Shown piece by piece: positions 10,479 through 20,934 of a DNA stretch of 64,000 nt. A program made the position numbers and the translations under genes. The first letter of the stretch is position 1. Every line of letters starts with the position of its first letter. Under the pieces are notes generated by a model that saw nothing but the letters and a program-made list of their open reading frames with translations, ran no database searches and was not told the DNA's origin. The DNA is from Scheffersomyces stipitis CBS 6054 (taxonomy: Eukaryota > Ascomycota > Pichiomycetes > Serinales > Debaryomycetaceae): positions 682,001 to 746,000 of the forward strand of contig NC_009045.1 in NCBI RefSeq assembly GCF_000209165.1, written 5' to 3'.

Positions 10479-12362
10479 TTAAACTCTGATAGGATATACT
10501 GTCCTTATCAAGAATGCAAAAAGAGATCTGCGTAAAAGATTGTTGTATCTCTCAACTCTCTCTTCCAAAATCTCAAACTGTCCTGGATCCTCCGTCTGAT
10601 CGTTTTCAAGAATACCTACCTTCAAGTATCCACTTTGCAGCTTCTCCAATTTTCTTATCTTCATTTCTGTGACTACCAATCTTCTCTTTAATGCTCTGCG
10701 GATGAACCATTCTCTGAATATTAACAGGATAATGAAGCACGCAAAGAAGCAACACCCAGCGAATATCTGGGTATACAAATATGGTCTTGAACCGCCAGTA
10801 ACCAATGATAAAGCGATAACTTCTGCAACCAAGCAGAAGAAGGAAACAAAGATATTCATTCCTGTCCAAGCTGCCGGAAGTTTTGCAATATTCTCGTCCA
10901 TCATATCAGCTACAATTGGTTGTGCCATTGTACTACCGATACCAACAATCAAACCGATGATAACACTGAAAGCAATTAAGGTGGCATATGTAGTTGCGTT
11001 GATCCAGAAAGCAAAAAGAAGAATTGAGATGATAAGACAAACTGATGCTGTCAAATTTGCTCTTCCAATTCTATCAGCAGTGTAACCCATTAGAGGACGA
11101 CCTACTATCTGAGCCGCATTCAAAATGGAAGTCAAATTCGAACCTTGTGTATGAGAGAGTCCTATACTAGTCGCGTACGAAGCAAGAGTGAACAACATCA
11201 TGGTATAACCCAATAAAGCAATCGCAAACCACAACGAAGATAAAACCACAGCATAGTTTTTGAATACACTGAAGTCTACAATAAGCCTGATGTTTTCCAC
11301 GATAAACTCCTTCTTCAACGATTGAGACAATGGGATGGGCTTGTAGTTTCTTGGTTTCATAACTACACAAGCGATGGCAGCAGCAGCAAGAGTAACAAAC
11401 CCAACCATCCTCAAAGCCCATCTTTGGTCTCCTGTTTGTTCAATGACCCTGTTGACACTAAGAGAGAAGATAAGCCCGCCTAAACCAGCACCAGAAATGG
11501 TGATACCCATAGCAGTAGCCTTACGCTTGTCAAACCAAGTAGGGATGATTAACGTAGCTGGCATAAATACGAGCACAAATGATACTCCAATTAGAACACC
11601 CTGAGTCAAGTACAATTGCCAGGTCTTGGTGGCGAAAGAAGCAAGCATGTAGCCCGCTGTCTGGATGATGATGCCTGCGATACAAACTATTCTGAATCCA
11701 AATATCTTATAGAGTACAGCACTGATAGGAGCCAAAAATTGGGCTAAAAACACAACTATGCCTCCAATCAATGCAAAATCGTACTCTGTAGCACCTGGGA
11801 AAGTGTTAGAATTCAAATAGAAGTTCAAGAATACACCGTACCCAGCATTAGAACCCCAGGTAGCCAAAGTAGCCAAACATGCACATAGGGCAATCACCCA
11901 TCCAAAACCGCCATCTGGTGGAGGGTCGTCCTGTATCACAGCACCATTCTCGTCAATATGTTCTTCCTTTTCTGTGAATGCTCCTTCTGCCTCCAAGTTG
12001 GAAGTTATGTCTTGTCTGGTTGCGTTTCTCAGTACCAACTCAAGCTGGCTGGCCAAGACTTCTTCTGTCTGGATAACAGCTTTGTACCGCTGCGATTCTT
12101 CAAAATCCTGTTGTCTATCATCTCGTATACCACTTAAGATCCTTGATAATTCTGACTGATTTGTTCGGATTCTTCGTAGCGAACTAACGTCTGAAAGAAT
12201 CGATCGTCTACTAGTTGTATGATCTATGGCATATGGTGTCACGGCTGTAAGCTCGTCGGACGTTGGTGAGTCCAGATCCGTCGTGCCTGTGCGGTACATG
12301 GAAGTGTCATGGCCGTGGTTGTCACCCTTGTAGCTGGTTGGGGAATTCAGTTGGACAGACAT
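10479..12362 (-). CDS. Monocarboxylate-permease homologue (MCH/MCT family)
   Basis: 627-aa MFS protein of the SLC16-like Mch family. A long hydrophilic N-terminus (about 145 residues, Ser/Thr-rich) ends in PPPDGGFGWVIALCACLATLATWGSNAGYGVFLNFYL, the defining MCT motif at helix 1. The two six-helix halves are separated by a short loop, and a charged C-terminal tail of about 60 residues follows. Yeast Mch proteins are not simple monocarboxylate carriers: Mch5 imports riboflavin and others are uncharacterised, so the substrate is open. The start gives MSVQLNSPTSYKG and is the first ATG of the frame. It converges with RPS5, and upstream lies a 1.6-kb gap with a possible zinc-cluster gene relic. 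Confidence 0.88.
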   Translation of the reverse strand: MSVQLNSPTSYKGDNHGHDTSMYRTGTTDLDSPTSDELTAVTPYAIDHTTSRRSILSDVSSLRRIRTNQSELSRILSGIRDDRQQDFEESQRYKAVIQTEEVLASQLELVLRNATRQDITSNLEAEGAFTEKEEHIDENGAVIQDDPPPDGGFGWVIALCACLATLATWGSNAGYGVFLNFYLNSNTFPGATEYDFALIGGIVVFLAQFLAPISAVLYKIFGFRIVCIAGIIIQTAGYMLASFATKTWQLYLTQGVLIGVSFVLVFMPATLIIPTWFDKRKATAMGITISGAGLGGLIFSLSVNRVIEQTGDQRWALRMVGFVTLAAAAIACVVMKPRNYKPIPLSQSLKKEFIVENIRLIVDFSVFKNYAVVLSSLWFAIALLGYTMMLFTLASYATSIGLSHTQGSNLTSILNAAQIVGRPLMGYTADRIGRANLTASVCLIISILLFAFWINATTYATLIAFSVIIGLIVGIGSTMAQPIVADMMDENIAKLPAAWTGMNIFVSFFCLVAEVIALSLVTGGSRPYLYTQIFAGCCFFACFIILLIFREWFIRRALKRRLVVTEMKIRKLEKLQSGYLKVGILENDQTEDPGQFEILEERVERYNNLLRRSLFAFLIRTVYPIRV

Positions 12363-13995
12363 TGTGGAACTCTCTTTATGGAATTCTTGCCAGATGAAAA
12401 ATTAATGCAAGGCTGAAATAATTCGAACAAGACTTGGATCATTAAATTATAGATACGGACAAATTTCCCGAAGATCATAAATAACTGACAGCTACCGTGC
12501 TTTATATGCGCCAGCCGTTCTTCCACACTGGAACTAAAATCGTTGATGACTAATTGGGAAAGCTTCTGCTTCAGCCTTAACGGAACGGTTGTCTGGTGTA
12601 TAATAAATTTGGGTGCAGCTCAGGGAAAAAATTAGCTTCTCGTTATCGGAAAAGCGTTTGACATCCCCAGGCAGAAAAAGCCGTGGGGTAAAGCGCAAAT
12701 TGACATCAGTAGCTTTACCCAAACTCCATTATCATAGTATATGTTTATGTTCTCATGACTGATCCATACCGCTCTTTTACTTCGTAAGTGCCACACTAGC
12801 CACACATGAGTGAGTTAGTTTTACTAAAAGGGGTGCAGACGAAACTGATCTCAATTTTTGGCGTTGTTCGGAAGCGCGTACCCGGTTCATGTGGAACTAT
12901 TTACCGTCCAAGTAGAAAAGAGTCACATTACGATATACTCATCACTGCAATAATAGTGCACCGGATGGCATATATTCAGCATGAAAAACGTCATGATCAG
13001 CCCCGAGAAAAGGATTTCGAAGAATGTGACATGTTTGACAGTCTGTTCATCTTAATATCCACGAACAATTACGACTACTATCATCCGAAGTCCCAGGACC
13101 GATTCTGGACTTGTGGATGGCTCGAAAGTTAAACGTACGGTGACAGCCTGTGAACTTAGGCAAAGAAAGCTATCTTGTGGTGTAAGTGTGCTGTTTTCTC
13201 TTCAGATGTTGTACAATTGGAGTCTATCCATAGATTCTGAACTTATAATGTGCTATGGTAATAGTTCCAGAAGGTATAGTCTTTTTGTCATGCCCTGCGC
13301 TAATGTCTCTAATTGCGTCTATTATTTTTGACAGCTGCAAATTGAAGTTACGCATTGCCCTACTATGCTCATTATGCATAAACTTTTCGCAACCATTTTG
13401 CAGAAATTGTATGTATAGTGCAGCATAGATATCTCTTTAACTATTGTGGGATAAATTCAAATATAGATACACTTTCTGATGAAAATAGAGCTCAAAAAAA
13501 TCTTCTTTGCATTTCCAAGGAAACTTGTTTCTGTAATTGTTCAACAAATTCTAGGAAAAAGACATTGCTTTCATACATACTGCACTCTTTAAACAAATCA
13601 TAAAGTACATCAGATATGTGCACAAAACTGGTCGAAGTCTTTAAATAATTATTCAGAAGCTAGACTCTTCAAAACTTCTATATTTTACTATTTCTTTCAT
13701 GACTTCTCTATCTACATCTCACACCTTCTTAACCATACCAGATCTATTTGAGTCTACAGCCACACTCCCCACGACTTTCGCACCCTCCTAATCTTGTGCC
13801 GAACACGCCTATCCTGCGATATCTGATTAACCATCTTGCTACCACTAGACAAATAGACTGCCCCTAATCCAATCATTATCTTCATTTGGATCCAGACTCT
13901 AATAGCACAGCTATCGTATAGATATTGCTAGGTACTGCATTTGCTGGCAACTTCATATCTGGCCAGTTATAGAACATTCTACATATTAGATAGAC
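12363..13995. other. Intergenic between MCH-type permease and VPS4
   Basis: No intact gene is seen. Plus-strand frames at 12806-13132 and 13418-13603 lack recognisable features. The frame at 13113-13331 opens with a fragment resembling a fungal zinc-cluster domain (separate entry). The last 300 bp is the VPS4 upstream region. Confidence 0.45.
13113..13190 (+). pseudogene. Possible relic of a Zn(II)2Cys6 transcription factor
   Basis: The plus-strand frame from 13113 reads VKRTVTACELRQRKLSCG, which resembles the opening of a fungal zinc cluster (…R.VTAC..CR.RK.KCDG). The second cysteine codon appears to be missing, and no Asp-Gly or downstream cysteines follow. The frame continues only to 13331 without family features. 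I infer a decayed fragment. Chance resemblance is possible because only about 18 residues are involved. Confidence 0.3.
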
Positions 13996-15297
13996 ATGAG
14001 TGGCTCTGCCGATTTCTTATCGAAGGGAATAGACTTAGTCCAGAAGGCTATCGATGCCGACACTGCCACCCGCTATGAGGAAGCTTACAAACTCTACTAC
14101 AACGGCTTGGAGTACTTGATGTTGGCTATCAAATACGAGAAGAATCAGAAGTCCAAGGAACTCGTCAAGTCCAAGTTCACTGAGTACTTGACTAGAGCTG
14201 AACAGTTGAAAGATCACTTGGAAAAGCAACTGAACAAGTCAAACTCTGCCGAAAGCTCATCAACGAACGGATCTACAAAGGCAAAGAAGAGTGGCGACGG
14301 TGACGATGACGATGCCGATACTAAGAAGTTGAGAGGAGCTTTAGCTGGTGCCATTTTGTCAGAGAAGCCCAATGTCAAATGGGAGGATATTGCTGGATTG
14401 GACGCAGCCAAGGAGGCGTTGAAGGAAGCCGTGATTTTACCGGTCAAGTTCCCCCAATTATTCGTCGGGAACAGAAAGCCTACGTCCGGTATCTTGTTGT
14501 TTGGGCCTCCAGGTACGGGTAAGTCATATTTGGCCAAGGCTGTGGCCACCGAAGCCAACTCTACTTTCTTCTCAGTTTCATCGTCTGATTTGGTATCCAA
14601 ATGGATGGGTGAATCCGAAAGATTAGTCAAGCAGTTGTTTACAATGGCCAGAGAAAACAAGCCGGCCATTATCTTCATCGATGAAGTTGATGCTTTGTGT
14701 GGTCCCAGGGGAGAAGGAGAAAGTGAAGCGCTGAGGAGAATAAAGACAGAACTATTGGTTCAGATGAACGGGGTTGGAAACGATTCTAGTGGTGTGTTAG
14801 TCTTGGGAGCAACCAATATTCCATGGCAATTGGACGCCGCCATCAGAAGAAGATTCGAAAGAAGAATCTATATTGCTTTGCCAGAAGTAGAGGCCAGGAC
14901 TAGGATGTTTGAAATCAATATCGGTGGTGTTCCTTGTGAATGTACTCCTCAGGACTACAAGGCCTTGGCCGAGATGACTGATGGATACTCTGGACACGAT
15001 GTGGCCGTTGTAGTAAGAGACGCATTAATGCAGCCTATTAGAAAAATCCAGCAAGCAACCCACTTCAAGCTGGTATTAGATGACGACGGGAATGAAAAGT
15101 TGACTCCTTGTTCTCCAGGAGATGATGGCGCAAGAGAAATGAACTGGATGGATATTGGAACAGACGAATTAAAGGAACCTCCATTGACAATTAAAGACTT
15201 CATCAAATCCATAAAGAGTAATAGACCTACTGTCAATGAAGCCGATATTCAAAACCACATTAAATTCACCGAAGATTTTGGTCAAGAAGGAAACTGA
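13996..15297 (+). CDS. VPS4: ESCRT-III disassembly AAA-ATPase Vps4
   Basis: 433-aa AAA ATPase that takes apart ESCRT-III polymers at endosomes during multivesicular-body sorting and membrane scission (S. cerevisiae Vps4 is 437 aa). An N-terminal MIT domain (residues ~4-80) is followed by an acidic, Ser-rich linker (~82-112) and a single AAA domain. Walker A GPPGTGKS is at 170-177 and Walker B IIFIDE at 225-230. The arginine-finger region [14 protein letters not shown] follows, then the Vps4 C-terminal helix. Codon 246 is CTG inside [15 protein letters not shown], where yeast Vps4 has Ser, which supports CTG=Ser decoding. The start is the first ATG of the frame. Confidence 0.98.
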   Translation: MSGSADFLSKGIDLVQKAIDADTATRYEEAYKLYYNGLEYLMLAIKYEKNQKSKELVKSKFTEYLTRAEQLKDHLEKQLNKSNSAESSSTNGSTKAKKSGDGDDDDADTKKLRGALAGAILSEKPNVKWEDIAGLDAAKEALKEAVILPVKFPQLFVGNRKPTSGILLFGPPGTGKSYLAKAVATEANSTFFSVSSSDLVSKWMGESERLVKQLFTMARENKPAIIFIDEVDALCGPRGEGESEALRRIKTELLVQMNGVGNDSSGVLVLGATNIPWQLDAAIRRRFERRIYIALPEVEARTRMFEINIGGVPCECTPQDYKALAEMTDGYSGHDVAVVVRDALMQPIRKIQQATHFKLVLDDDGNEKLTPCSPGDDGAREMNWMDIGTDELKEPPLTIKDFIKSIKSNRPTVNEADIQNHIKFTEDFGQEGN

Positions 15298-15414
15298 ACT
15301 ACCGTATGATACAAGCTAACGACAAAAATTTGATATATCTTAATCTTTTTAAATGTTACAATTATAGGCTTTATAACTAGGGCAAGAAATTGCTAATACA
15401 TAATACATTCACAT

Positions 15415-16383
15415 TTATCGGTCTCTGTAGTTGTACTCTCCATCGTCCATTCTATCAGGCGATCTGGATCTGTCTCTGTTTCTCAATCTGTCGGAAAAGA
15501 GATCTTCGTCATCGTCGTTGACAGCATTTCGTGATTTCAATCTATCAGCAAACAAGTCTTCTTCTTCTTCTTCTGGCTGGCTATCGTTTCTAGATCTGGA
15601 TCTACGTCCTCCACGGCTATGACCGCCTTGCCTTTGGTTATTTCTATGTTTTGTATAGGGACGTCTCTCAGGCTCGCCATGTAGTAAGTAGTAACGCGAA
15701 TAGATCTTTGCATTCTTAACCTTTCTGTCCAGTTTGAACGATTGTCTAATGTATAGCACTACAGATGATTCGTCTTCATCCATTTCGTTATTTTCGACCA
15801 TAATTGATTCGCTGTTTTCATCTGGAATCACACTGGAGCCAATATCTAACCTCTTGGACAAATCACGCAGGTTCTTGAATGGAATGGTTGGGTTGTATGG
15901 CTTCGTTTCTCTTTCTTGTACAATATCACTCAAGTAGAGAGGATTGTCCAACTGCGGCTGTAAGGCCTCGGAGTTGTCAGCAATAGATGGGTTGGAGCCT
16001 ATTATGGAGAGTTTTGAGAGTGCAATGAATGCATCCTCATGAGTAGCAAAGGCTATATTGATCGCAGTATCGTTAATCCACTCGATCTTGAAAGTGAGTT
16101 GCTCATTTACCGGATGAGGAACAAACTCAGTCTTCTTATCACCGTCTTCCAGTTCGTGTTCTTCAGCAGTGTAATTTAAGTAGTAATCTACAAACGCCTT
16201 GATATCGTCAGTAGAAAGACTGTCCACACCACGAACTCTTAAGGCTTCAGGTCTGATGGTTTCCATCTCACCGTTTACTTTTACTTCCACGGATTGTGAT
16301 TCCAATTTGGCTTCCCTCTCCTTCTCATCCTCCAATGTCTTCGTCATTAAACCCCCATATGGGAGTATTGCCGGTTCTGTCAT
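15415..16383 (-). CDS. NCBP3-like nuclear cap-binding/RNA-export protein
   Basis: 322-aa protein. Residues ~45-150 look like the NCBP3/DUF2414 RNA-binding fold. The markers are RGVDSLSTDDIKAFVDYYL, then IEWINDTAINIAFATHEDAFIALSKLS, where the WINDT…NIAF strand corresponds to the conserved W-DD-S-NVV motif of the family. The middle contains YIRQSFKLDRKVKNAKIYSRYYLLHGEPERR. The C-terminal ~85 residues are Arg/Ser/Asp-rich, with two repeats of the form EEDLFADRLKSRN and DEDLFSDRLRNRD. Human NCBP3 binds capped mRNA with NCBP1 and aids export; the yeast role is inferred. It converges with VPS4 across about 120 bp. Confidence 0.6.
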   Translation of the reverse strand: MTEPAILPYGGLMTKTLEDEKEREAKLESQSVEVKVNGEMETIRPEALRVRGVDSLSTDDIKAFVDYYLNYTAEEHELEDGDKKTEFVPHPVNEQLTFKIEWINDTAINIAFATHEDAFIALSKLSIIGSNPSIADNSEALQPQLDNPLYLSDIVQERETKPYNPTIPFKNLRDLSKRLDIGSSVIPDENSESIMVENNEMDEDESSVVLYIRQSFKLDRKVKNAKIYSRYYLLHGEPERRPYTKHRNNQRQGGHSRGGRRSRSRNDSQPEEEEEDLFADRLKSRNAVNDDDEDLFSDRLRNRDRSRSPDRMDDGEYNYRDR

Positions 16384-16884
16384 GCCTGGTTCAAAAACAG
16401 TTTAGGAAAATGTGCGATCTTTTCTAAAAAGAATATTATTGAAAACGAAGGAAAGTTCATTGCTGGTTCAGAGTCTACGATCTTAGCGAGCACTCATATT
16501 TCACAAGTTTAAAATACGCTACCTTAGTGTGAAGTAAAAGTAGATGCTTTACAATATTAAGACAACCAGAAGAGGTTCATATATTTCCATTGGTGCTGAA
16601 TTTGATATTTTAAATAGTTACATAAATTACTATATTTGATTTGAAAAATCAATAATTATAACTATGACTATGACTATGACTATAGCCTTTCCTTCTCTGT
16701 TTGCCTCGGTTATATACTACATGCACTGGTTGCTGATTCTATTATAGTGTTAGATATATTACAAACGACAACACTCCATACCACAGAGATAACCGATGTC
16801 CTTTCTCTTGAATTGTGGATATCTTCACGGTATGGAATGGTCTGGAATTCTAGCTATTATACAATTATGCTGGTGGTGGTAATG
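16384..16884. other. Intergenic between NCBP3-like gene and SMX3
   Basis: AT-rich upstream region of the NCBP3-like gene and 3' flank of SMX3, with an (ACTATG)n microsatellite near 16661. No gene is seen. Confidence 0.5.
16661..16684 (+). repeat. ACTATG hexamer microsatellite
   Basis: About four tandem copies of ACTATG in non-coding sequence. Confidence 0.8.
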
Positions 16885-17335
16885 CTATTCTGTTTCTTCT
16901 TTGACATCCATGTTGGTGTCCTCGGGTCCGGACTTGTCTTCGCGGATAAAGAGCACATTGTTGCATCTGATGAAGATCTCGCCTATCAACTCTTGCTTCT
17001 TGCTCTCGCCGTCGTATATCACTTCGTACGTGTTGTCGAGTTGGAAATTCATGTAGTTGTCGATGGAGATCAACGTTCCTTTGTATTCTGTCTTATTCCA
17101 CTTGAGCCTGACAATGACCTGCTTGTTGATCAACGTCTTCAAGAAAGGCTTGGGATTTATGGGCTGGAACTAGAGGATGTTAGTATGTTTGCTGTTATTT
17201 CATGTACATATTGCTTGATGCTAAAGGCGATTCAAGAAGTCTTTACACATAAACATAAGTGAAAAATTGGAAAAGAGCTCTAAACTGGACAATACATTCC
17301 ACTTTAATAAAAGAAGCAGTACATACAGATGACAT
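16885..17335 (-). CDS. SMX3: Sm protein F (spliceosomal snRNP core), spliced gene
   Basis: SmF, one of seven Sm proteins that ring the Sm site of U1, U2, U4 and U5 snRNAs. The gene has two exons: exon 1 at 17327-17335 (only 9 nt, ATG TCA TCT) and exon 2 at 16885-17169, giving 97 aa. Exon 2 supplies [18 protein letters not shown], matching the conserved QPxNPKPFLxxLxxxxV start of SmF. It continues with Sm1 ([15 protein letters not shown]) and Sm2 ([15 protein letters not shown]), then a short acidic tail. The coding frame has no ATG between its upstream stop and Sm1, which forces an upstream exon. Donor GTATGT, branch TACTAAC and acceptor CTAG are all present. It diverges from GAB1 over about 334 bp. 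Confidence 0.92.
17170..17326 (-). other. SMX3: Intron of SMX3 (157 nt)
   Basis: Donor GTATGT at 17326-17321, branch point TACTAAC at 17185-17179 and acceptor TAG ending at 17170. The branch A lies only about 10 nt from the acceptor. Phase 0. Confidence 0.92.
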
Positions 17336-17669
17336 ATTAAAGCTGTTGAACTTTGTATATATTAAGAATATTGATAACGATCTCTTTCCGTTAACCAGTC
17401 TTCTCTTCAATCACAGTGAAGAGCACTCGTTCCATTACATGCAGTGCACACTAACCCAAGTCTCTAGTTTTGTCTCAGTCTTATTTTCTCGGACACGCAA
17501 TATAAATAACTGCAGAATACTGGTGAAACTAATAAGCATACTGTGTCTCAGATCAAACAGGCATACATATATTGCATTTTTATACATTTATTTCAACATA
17601 CTACTATACATATATTGTCCAAAAACAAAAACCAAACAAAAACCAAACATATATTTCGTATCCACAGTC
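17336..17669. other. Divergent promoter region SMX3 / GAB1
   Basis: 334 bp between the two start codons, presumably serving both genes. No specific factor site identified. Confidence 0.5.
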
Positions 17670-18959
17670 ATGAGTGGATTGAATCAGGTTCTTGTGCTAG
17701 GAGCACTCGTGAGGTTTGTGGTTCCTTCAGTATTGCCCCAAGTCACAGATGTCTTGTCGTCAATCGTGGAGATCTCCACTCCTGTCAATTCGTTCAAGTC
17801 GCTTTTAGAGGCATTCTACTATTTGCACCACAACATAAACTTGTATGACGGAGGTGTCAACCACCATCCTCCCTTGCTAGTCGTGTTGTTGTCGTTGTTG
17901 GACGAATACATTCCAGCACCATTTTCCGGCATCGTGTTCAACGTGATCTACACCGCTATCGATGTCTACATAGCTATAGTGTTAGTAAAACTCAACAGAT
18001 GGTATCAGAACTACAACTCAACTAGATTGGGTCGACCTGTGCACGGCTTTTCCGACGACTTGATCGCAATCTTTTACCTTTTCAACCCTCTCATCATCTT
18101 GACCAACTTGTCTCATTCAACTTTGGTGTTCACTTTCCTCTTCATAATTGAGTCACTTAACCAATTGTTGATCTCTGACAATGTCCCCAGATCCATGATT
18201 GCCTTGTCAATCGCCTCCTATCTCTCGTTGAACTCCTTATTTTTAGTGATCCCTATATTGGCATTGGCCAAGGCTGCATTGAAGAACAAGACTGAGAAGC
18301 AAGTCTACTTTGAAGGTGGTGCAATATTCTTGACAACAAGTGGATTACTCTTCTTGTGTTCGTTTGCTGTGACTGCGTCGTTTGATTTCCTAAGCCTGGT
18401 CTACGGAACCGTCATAATGTTCGATAAGATCTCACCCAATGTAGGTTTGTGGTGGTACCTTTTCACAGAAATGTTCCAGTTCTTCACACCACTATACGTA
18501 GGAATCTTCAACATTTTCTCAGGAGTGTTTATACTTCCGCTTACATTGAGATTATTCGAATTCAAAGATATTGCTCCAGCTGGGGACTCGTTCTTGGCGG
18601 TGGTCTTGTCTATAGTGTGGATCTCCTTCACCAAGTCATATCCCACCGTTGGTGATTTAGCATTTGGATTGTCGTTGCTTCCAATATTCAAAAGTACTAT
18701 CTATCCTTACAGCAAGTACACCTTCGTGTACGGTATGACATTGTTGATCTCGTTGTTGTTGTCGCCTATTTTCTACTACTGTTGGATCGTATTGGGCAAC
18801 GGTAACTCCAACTTTTTCTACAGTATCAATTTGATCTGGGGTGCTGTTCACATTTTCATCATTCTGGACTTGCTCTGGGGCAAACTTGTAGCCGACTACT
18901 TGGAACAGAACAAGGTGCCAGAGGCAGAAAGGTCCAAGATCAGATTGAGTCAGATATAG
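17670..18959 (+). CDS. GAB1: GPI transamidase subunit Gab1 (PIG-U)
   Basis: 429-aa multi-pass ER membrane protein (S. cerevisiae Gab1 is 394 aa), a subunit of the complex that joins preassembled GPI anchors to proteins. Family features include the lumenal-loop motif YDGGVNHHPPLLVVLLSLL near residues 63-81, FSDDLIAIFYLFNPLIILTNLSHSTLVF near 132-160, and several further hydrophobic helices. The frame is open from 17259, but the upstream residues are unrelated and overlap the SMX3 promoter and first exon. The ATG at 17670 (MSGLNQVLVLGALVRF) begins the conserved part. A short charged tail ends in IRLSQI. Confidence 0.92.
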   Translation: MSGLNQVLVLGALVRFVVPSVLPQVTDVLSSIVEISTPVNSFKSLLEAFYYLHHNINLYDGGVNHHPPLLVVLLSLLDEYIPAPFSGIVFNVIYTAIDVYIAIVLVKLNRWYQNYNSTRLGRPVHGFSDDLIAIFYLFNPLIILTNLSHSTLVFTFLFIIESLNQLLISDNVPRSMIALSIASYLSLNSLFLVIPILALAKAALKNKTEKQVYFEGGAIFLTTSGLLFLCSFAVTASFDFLSLVYGTVIMFDKISPNVGLWWYLFTEMFQFFTPLYVGIFNIFSGVFILPLTLRLFEFKDIAPAGDSFLAVVLSIVWISFTKSYPTVGDLAFGLSLLPIFKSTIYPYSKYTFVYGMTLLISLLLSPIFYYCWIVLGNGNSNFFYSINLIWGAVHIFIILDLLWGKLVADYLEQNKVPEAERSKIRLSQI

Positions 18960-19380
18960 ACTTTCACATATATATATACAGAAGTACAAGAAGTGCAAGA
19001 ATTACAGGAAAGTACAAAAAAGAGTAGACAAAGAAAATTCTGTATACTAGTATATAGCAACTTAATTATTTCCGATGCTAACTATTTATCCTGTAGTGAA
19101 AGTGGTACAATAGAACTTTAAGGAAAAGTGTTTTCTATTTTGCAATCGTTTCATAGAATCTTCTGTACAATATTCGCACCCATAATAAACTCGAAAAACA
19201 AAACCATATAACTCGATGAAAAGTACGTTACGTGATGTAAATCACGTGATATATACTTGCGCCAATCAACAGGCGAGAATTTTTAATAAGAGAGAGTGAA
19301 AAATGAGAATGAGATTTGCGTACCATTACAGTGGAGTTTCTTTCGATCTCAGCGATATCCCCCTTTATTCTGATAGTACA
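18960..19380. other. QCR2 upstream region
   Basis: Holds the GAB1 3' flank and the QCR2 promoter with a CACGTG and a CCAAT motif (separate entry). No gene is seen. Confidence 0.5.
19241..19268 (+). promoter_or_regulatory. E-box and CCAAT (Hap-type) sites upstream of QCR2
   Basis: ATCACGTGAT (19241-19250) is a perfect Cbf1-type palindrome. CCAATCA (19262-19268) is the reverse of the HAP2/3/4/5 consensus TNATTGG. They lie 110-140 bp before the QCR2 ATG. Respiratory-chain genes in yeasts are classically Hap-activated, so the placement is sensible. Binding is inferred. Confidence 0.55.
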
Positions 19381-20496
19381 ATGTTGTCCCGCGTTCCAGC
19401 TCGTTCGTTAAGCACCGCTACACAAGCAATTAAAATTGCAGCCAGAGATGCCCCAGGCAGCTTGACTTCTCTTTCTGTCGTTGTGAACAACGCTGGTTCC
19501 AAGACAGGTAAATCTGGTGTCTCGCACTTATTGTCGAAGTTCAACTTCTTGAACACCGGCTCCAAGTCGGCCTTGAGATTTACCAGAGAATCCGAGTTGT
19601 TGGGTGGTGTTTTCTCCACTTCCGTCACCAGAGATGCCATTGTGTTGAACACACAATTTTTGAAGCAGGACTTGCCATACTACGTTGAAGCCTTAGGATC
19701 AGTTTTGACTAACACCTCCTTCAGACCCCACGAGTTCGTTGAAGTCGTGTTGCCAGCTGCTAAGGCCGAATACGAAGCTGCTCATGCTTCTAACGCCTTC
19801 ACTGCTTTGGAAGCCTTGCACGAGTTGTCCTTCAGAAAGGGTTTGGGTAACCCCTTGTACTACGACGGAACCACCAAGGTCACTGTAGAAGACGTCGAGC
19901 AGTATGCTGCCGAAGTATACAAGCAGGCCAATGTCGCCATCTACGCCTCGGGCGCAAACTCTGAAGACTTGAATAAGTTTGTGGGCGAATCCTCTTTCGC
20001 ATACTTGGCATCTGGCTCAACTCCAGCTGCCTCCGTAGAACTCTTTAAGGGTAAGGAATCGAGATTCAGAGCCGCTGGCCATTCAGGTGCCTTCATCGGT
20101 GTCCCAGTCAAGGCTGCTGAATTTGGCAAGTACGAGACCTTGTCTGCTGCCGTTGGTTCATCTCTCTTGCCAGGTGCTGCATCTCCATTGGCTAATATTC
20201 CAGGAGCAAGCTCCTTCTTATACAAATACCAAGACGCTGGTTTGTTCGTTGTTTCTGTCACGGGTGCTGCTGCCGACGTTGCCCTGGGCATCAAGCAGGC
20301 TAAGAAGGCCCTCGACTCTGTCTCTGCTACCGACTTGTCCAACGCTACCAAGGCTGCCGAATTAACCGTTGCATTACAATCGACTTTCGAAGCTCCTTTG
20401 GACTTCAAGGTCAGCGCTGCGGATGCCAAGGTAGGTGAATTCAACTACGTTGCTATCGGTGATGTCGACGTCTTACCATACGCAAGTGACTTGTAA
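19381..20496 (+). CDS. QCR2: Cytochrome bc1 complex core protein 2
   Basis: 371-aa core subunit II of respiratory complex III in the mitochondrial inner membrane (S. cerevisiae Qcr2 is 368 aa). It has the two-lobed M16-peptidase-like fold but no HxxEH zinc motif, as expected for core 2. Conserved segments include [28 protein letters not shown] (near residues 50-78) and [24 protein letters not shown] [22 protein letters not shown]. The N-terminus [15 protein letters not shown] is a typical cleavable presequence, so I start at 19381. The same frame is open upstream to 19303, but that extension would bury the presequence. Confidence 0.96.
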   Translation: MLSRVPARSLSTATQAIKIAARDAPGSLTSLSVVVNNAGSKTGKSGVSHLLSKFNFLNTGSKSALRFTRESELLGGVFSTSVTRDAIVLNTQFLKQDLPYYVEALGSVLTNTSFRPHEFVEVVLPAAKAEYEAAHASNAFTALEALHELSFRKGLGNPLYYDGTTKVTVEDVEQYAAEVYKQANVAIYASGANSEDLNKFVGESSFAYLASGSTPAASVELFKGKESRFRAAGHSGAFIGVPVKAAEFGKYETLSAAVGSSLLPGAASPLANIPGASSFLYKYQDAGLFVVSVTGAAADVALGIKQAKKALDSVSATDLSNATKAAELTVALQSTFEAPLDFKVSAADAKVGEFNYVAIGDVDVLPYASDL

Positions 20497-20934
20497 GTCT
20501 CCGAAGCTCCACACCCAGCTTCAATCTAATGATACTTCTTCATCATGTGCATATCTTTCTTACCTATTCTTCCATATTGATATCATTCTAGAGGAAAAGA
20601 ACAATCACACTCAAATTAAAAAGAAAGAATCAGATATCGTACACTGGGACGCTTTTAGCCCAAGAGGTACAGTACCAGAATATACTAATTACGTTATAAT
20701 TTTCTCTTCTTTTTATCTTTATCTTATATATATTTATACATATATCTCTTTGATAAATTTATCTTGTTAATCTAGTTGCAAAATAAGATATAAAATAGGA
20801 AGTGAAAAGTCGTGCACTCACCCAATCTGATTTTTTTAGTTGAGTTTTTCAGATGGGACTGTTAAAGGTTTAGATATAGAAAGGTTCTCACAGTCAGTTT
20901 TCTTCTACATATACTTGCAAACTACCAATACGCT
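20497..20934. other. Intergenic between QCR2 and RPO26
   Basis: AT-rich 3' flank of QCR2 and promoter of RPO26. No gene is seen. Confidence 0.5.

Noticed and set aside
12806..13132. 108-codon plus-strand frame upstream of the zinc-cluster-like fragment
   Set aside because: No recognisable domain and poor coding character. I could not join it convincingly to the downstream fragment.
16747..17262. 171-codon plus-strand frame
   Set aside because: Antisense to SMX3 exon 2 and its intron; no protein family, while the minus strand encodes SmF.
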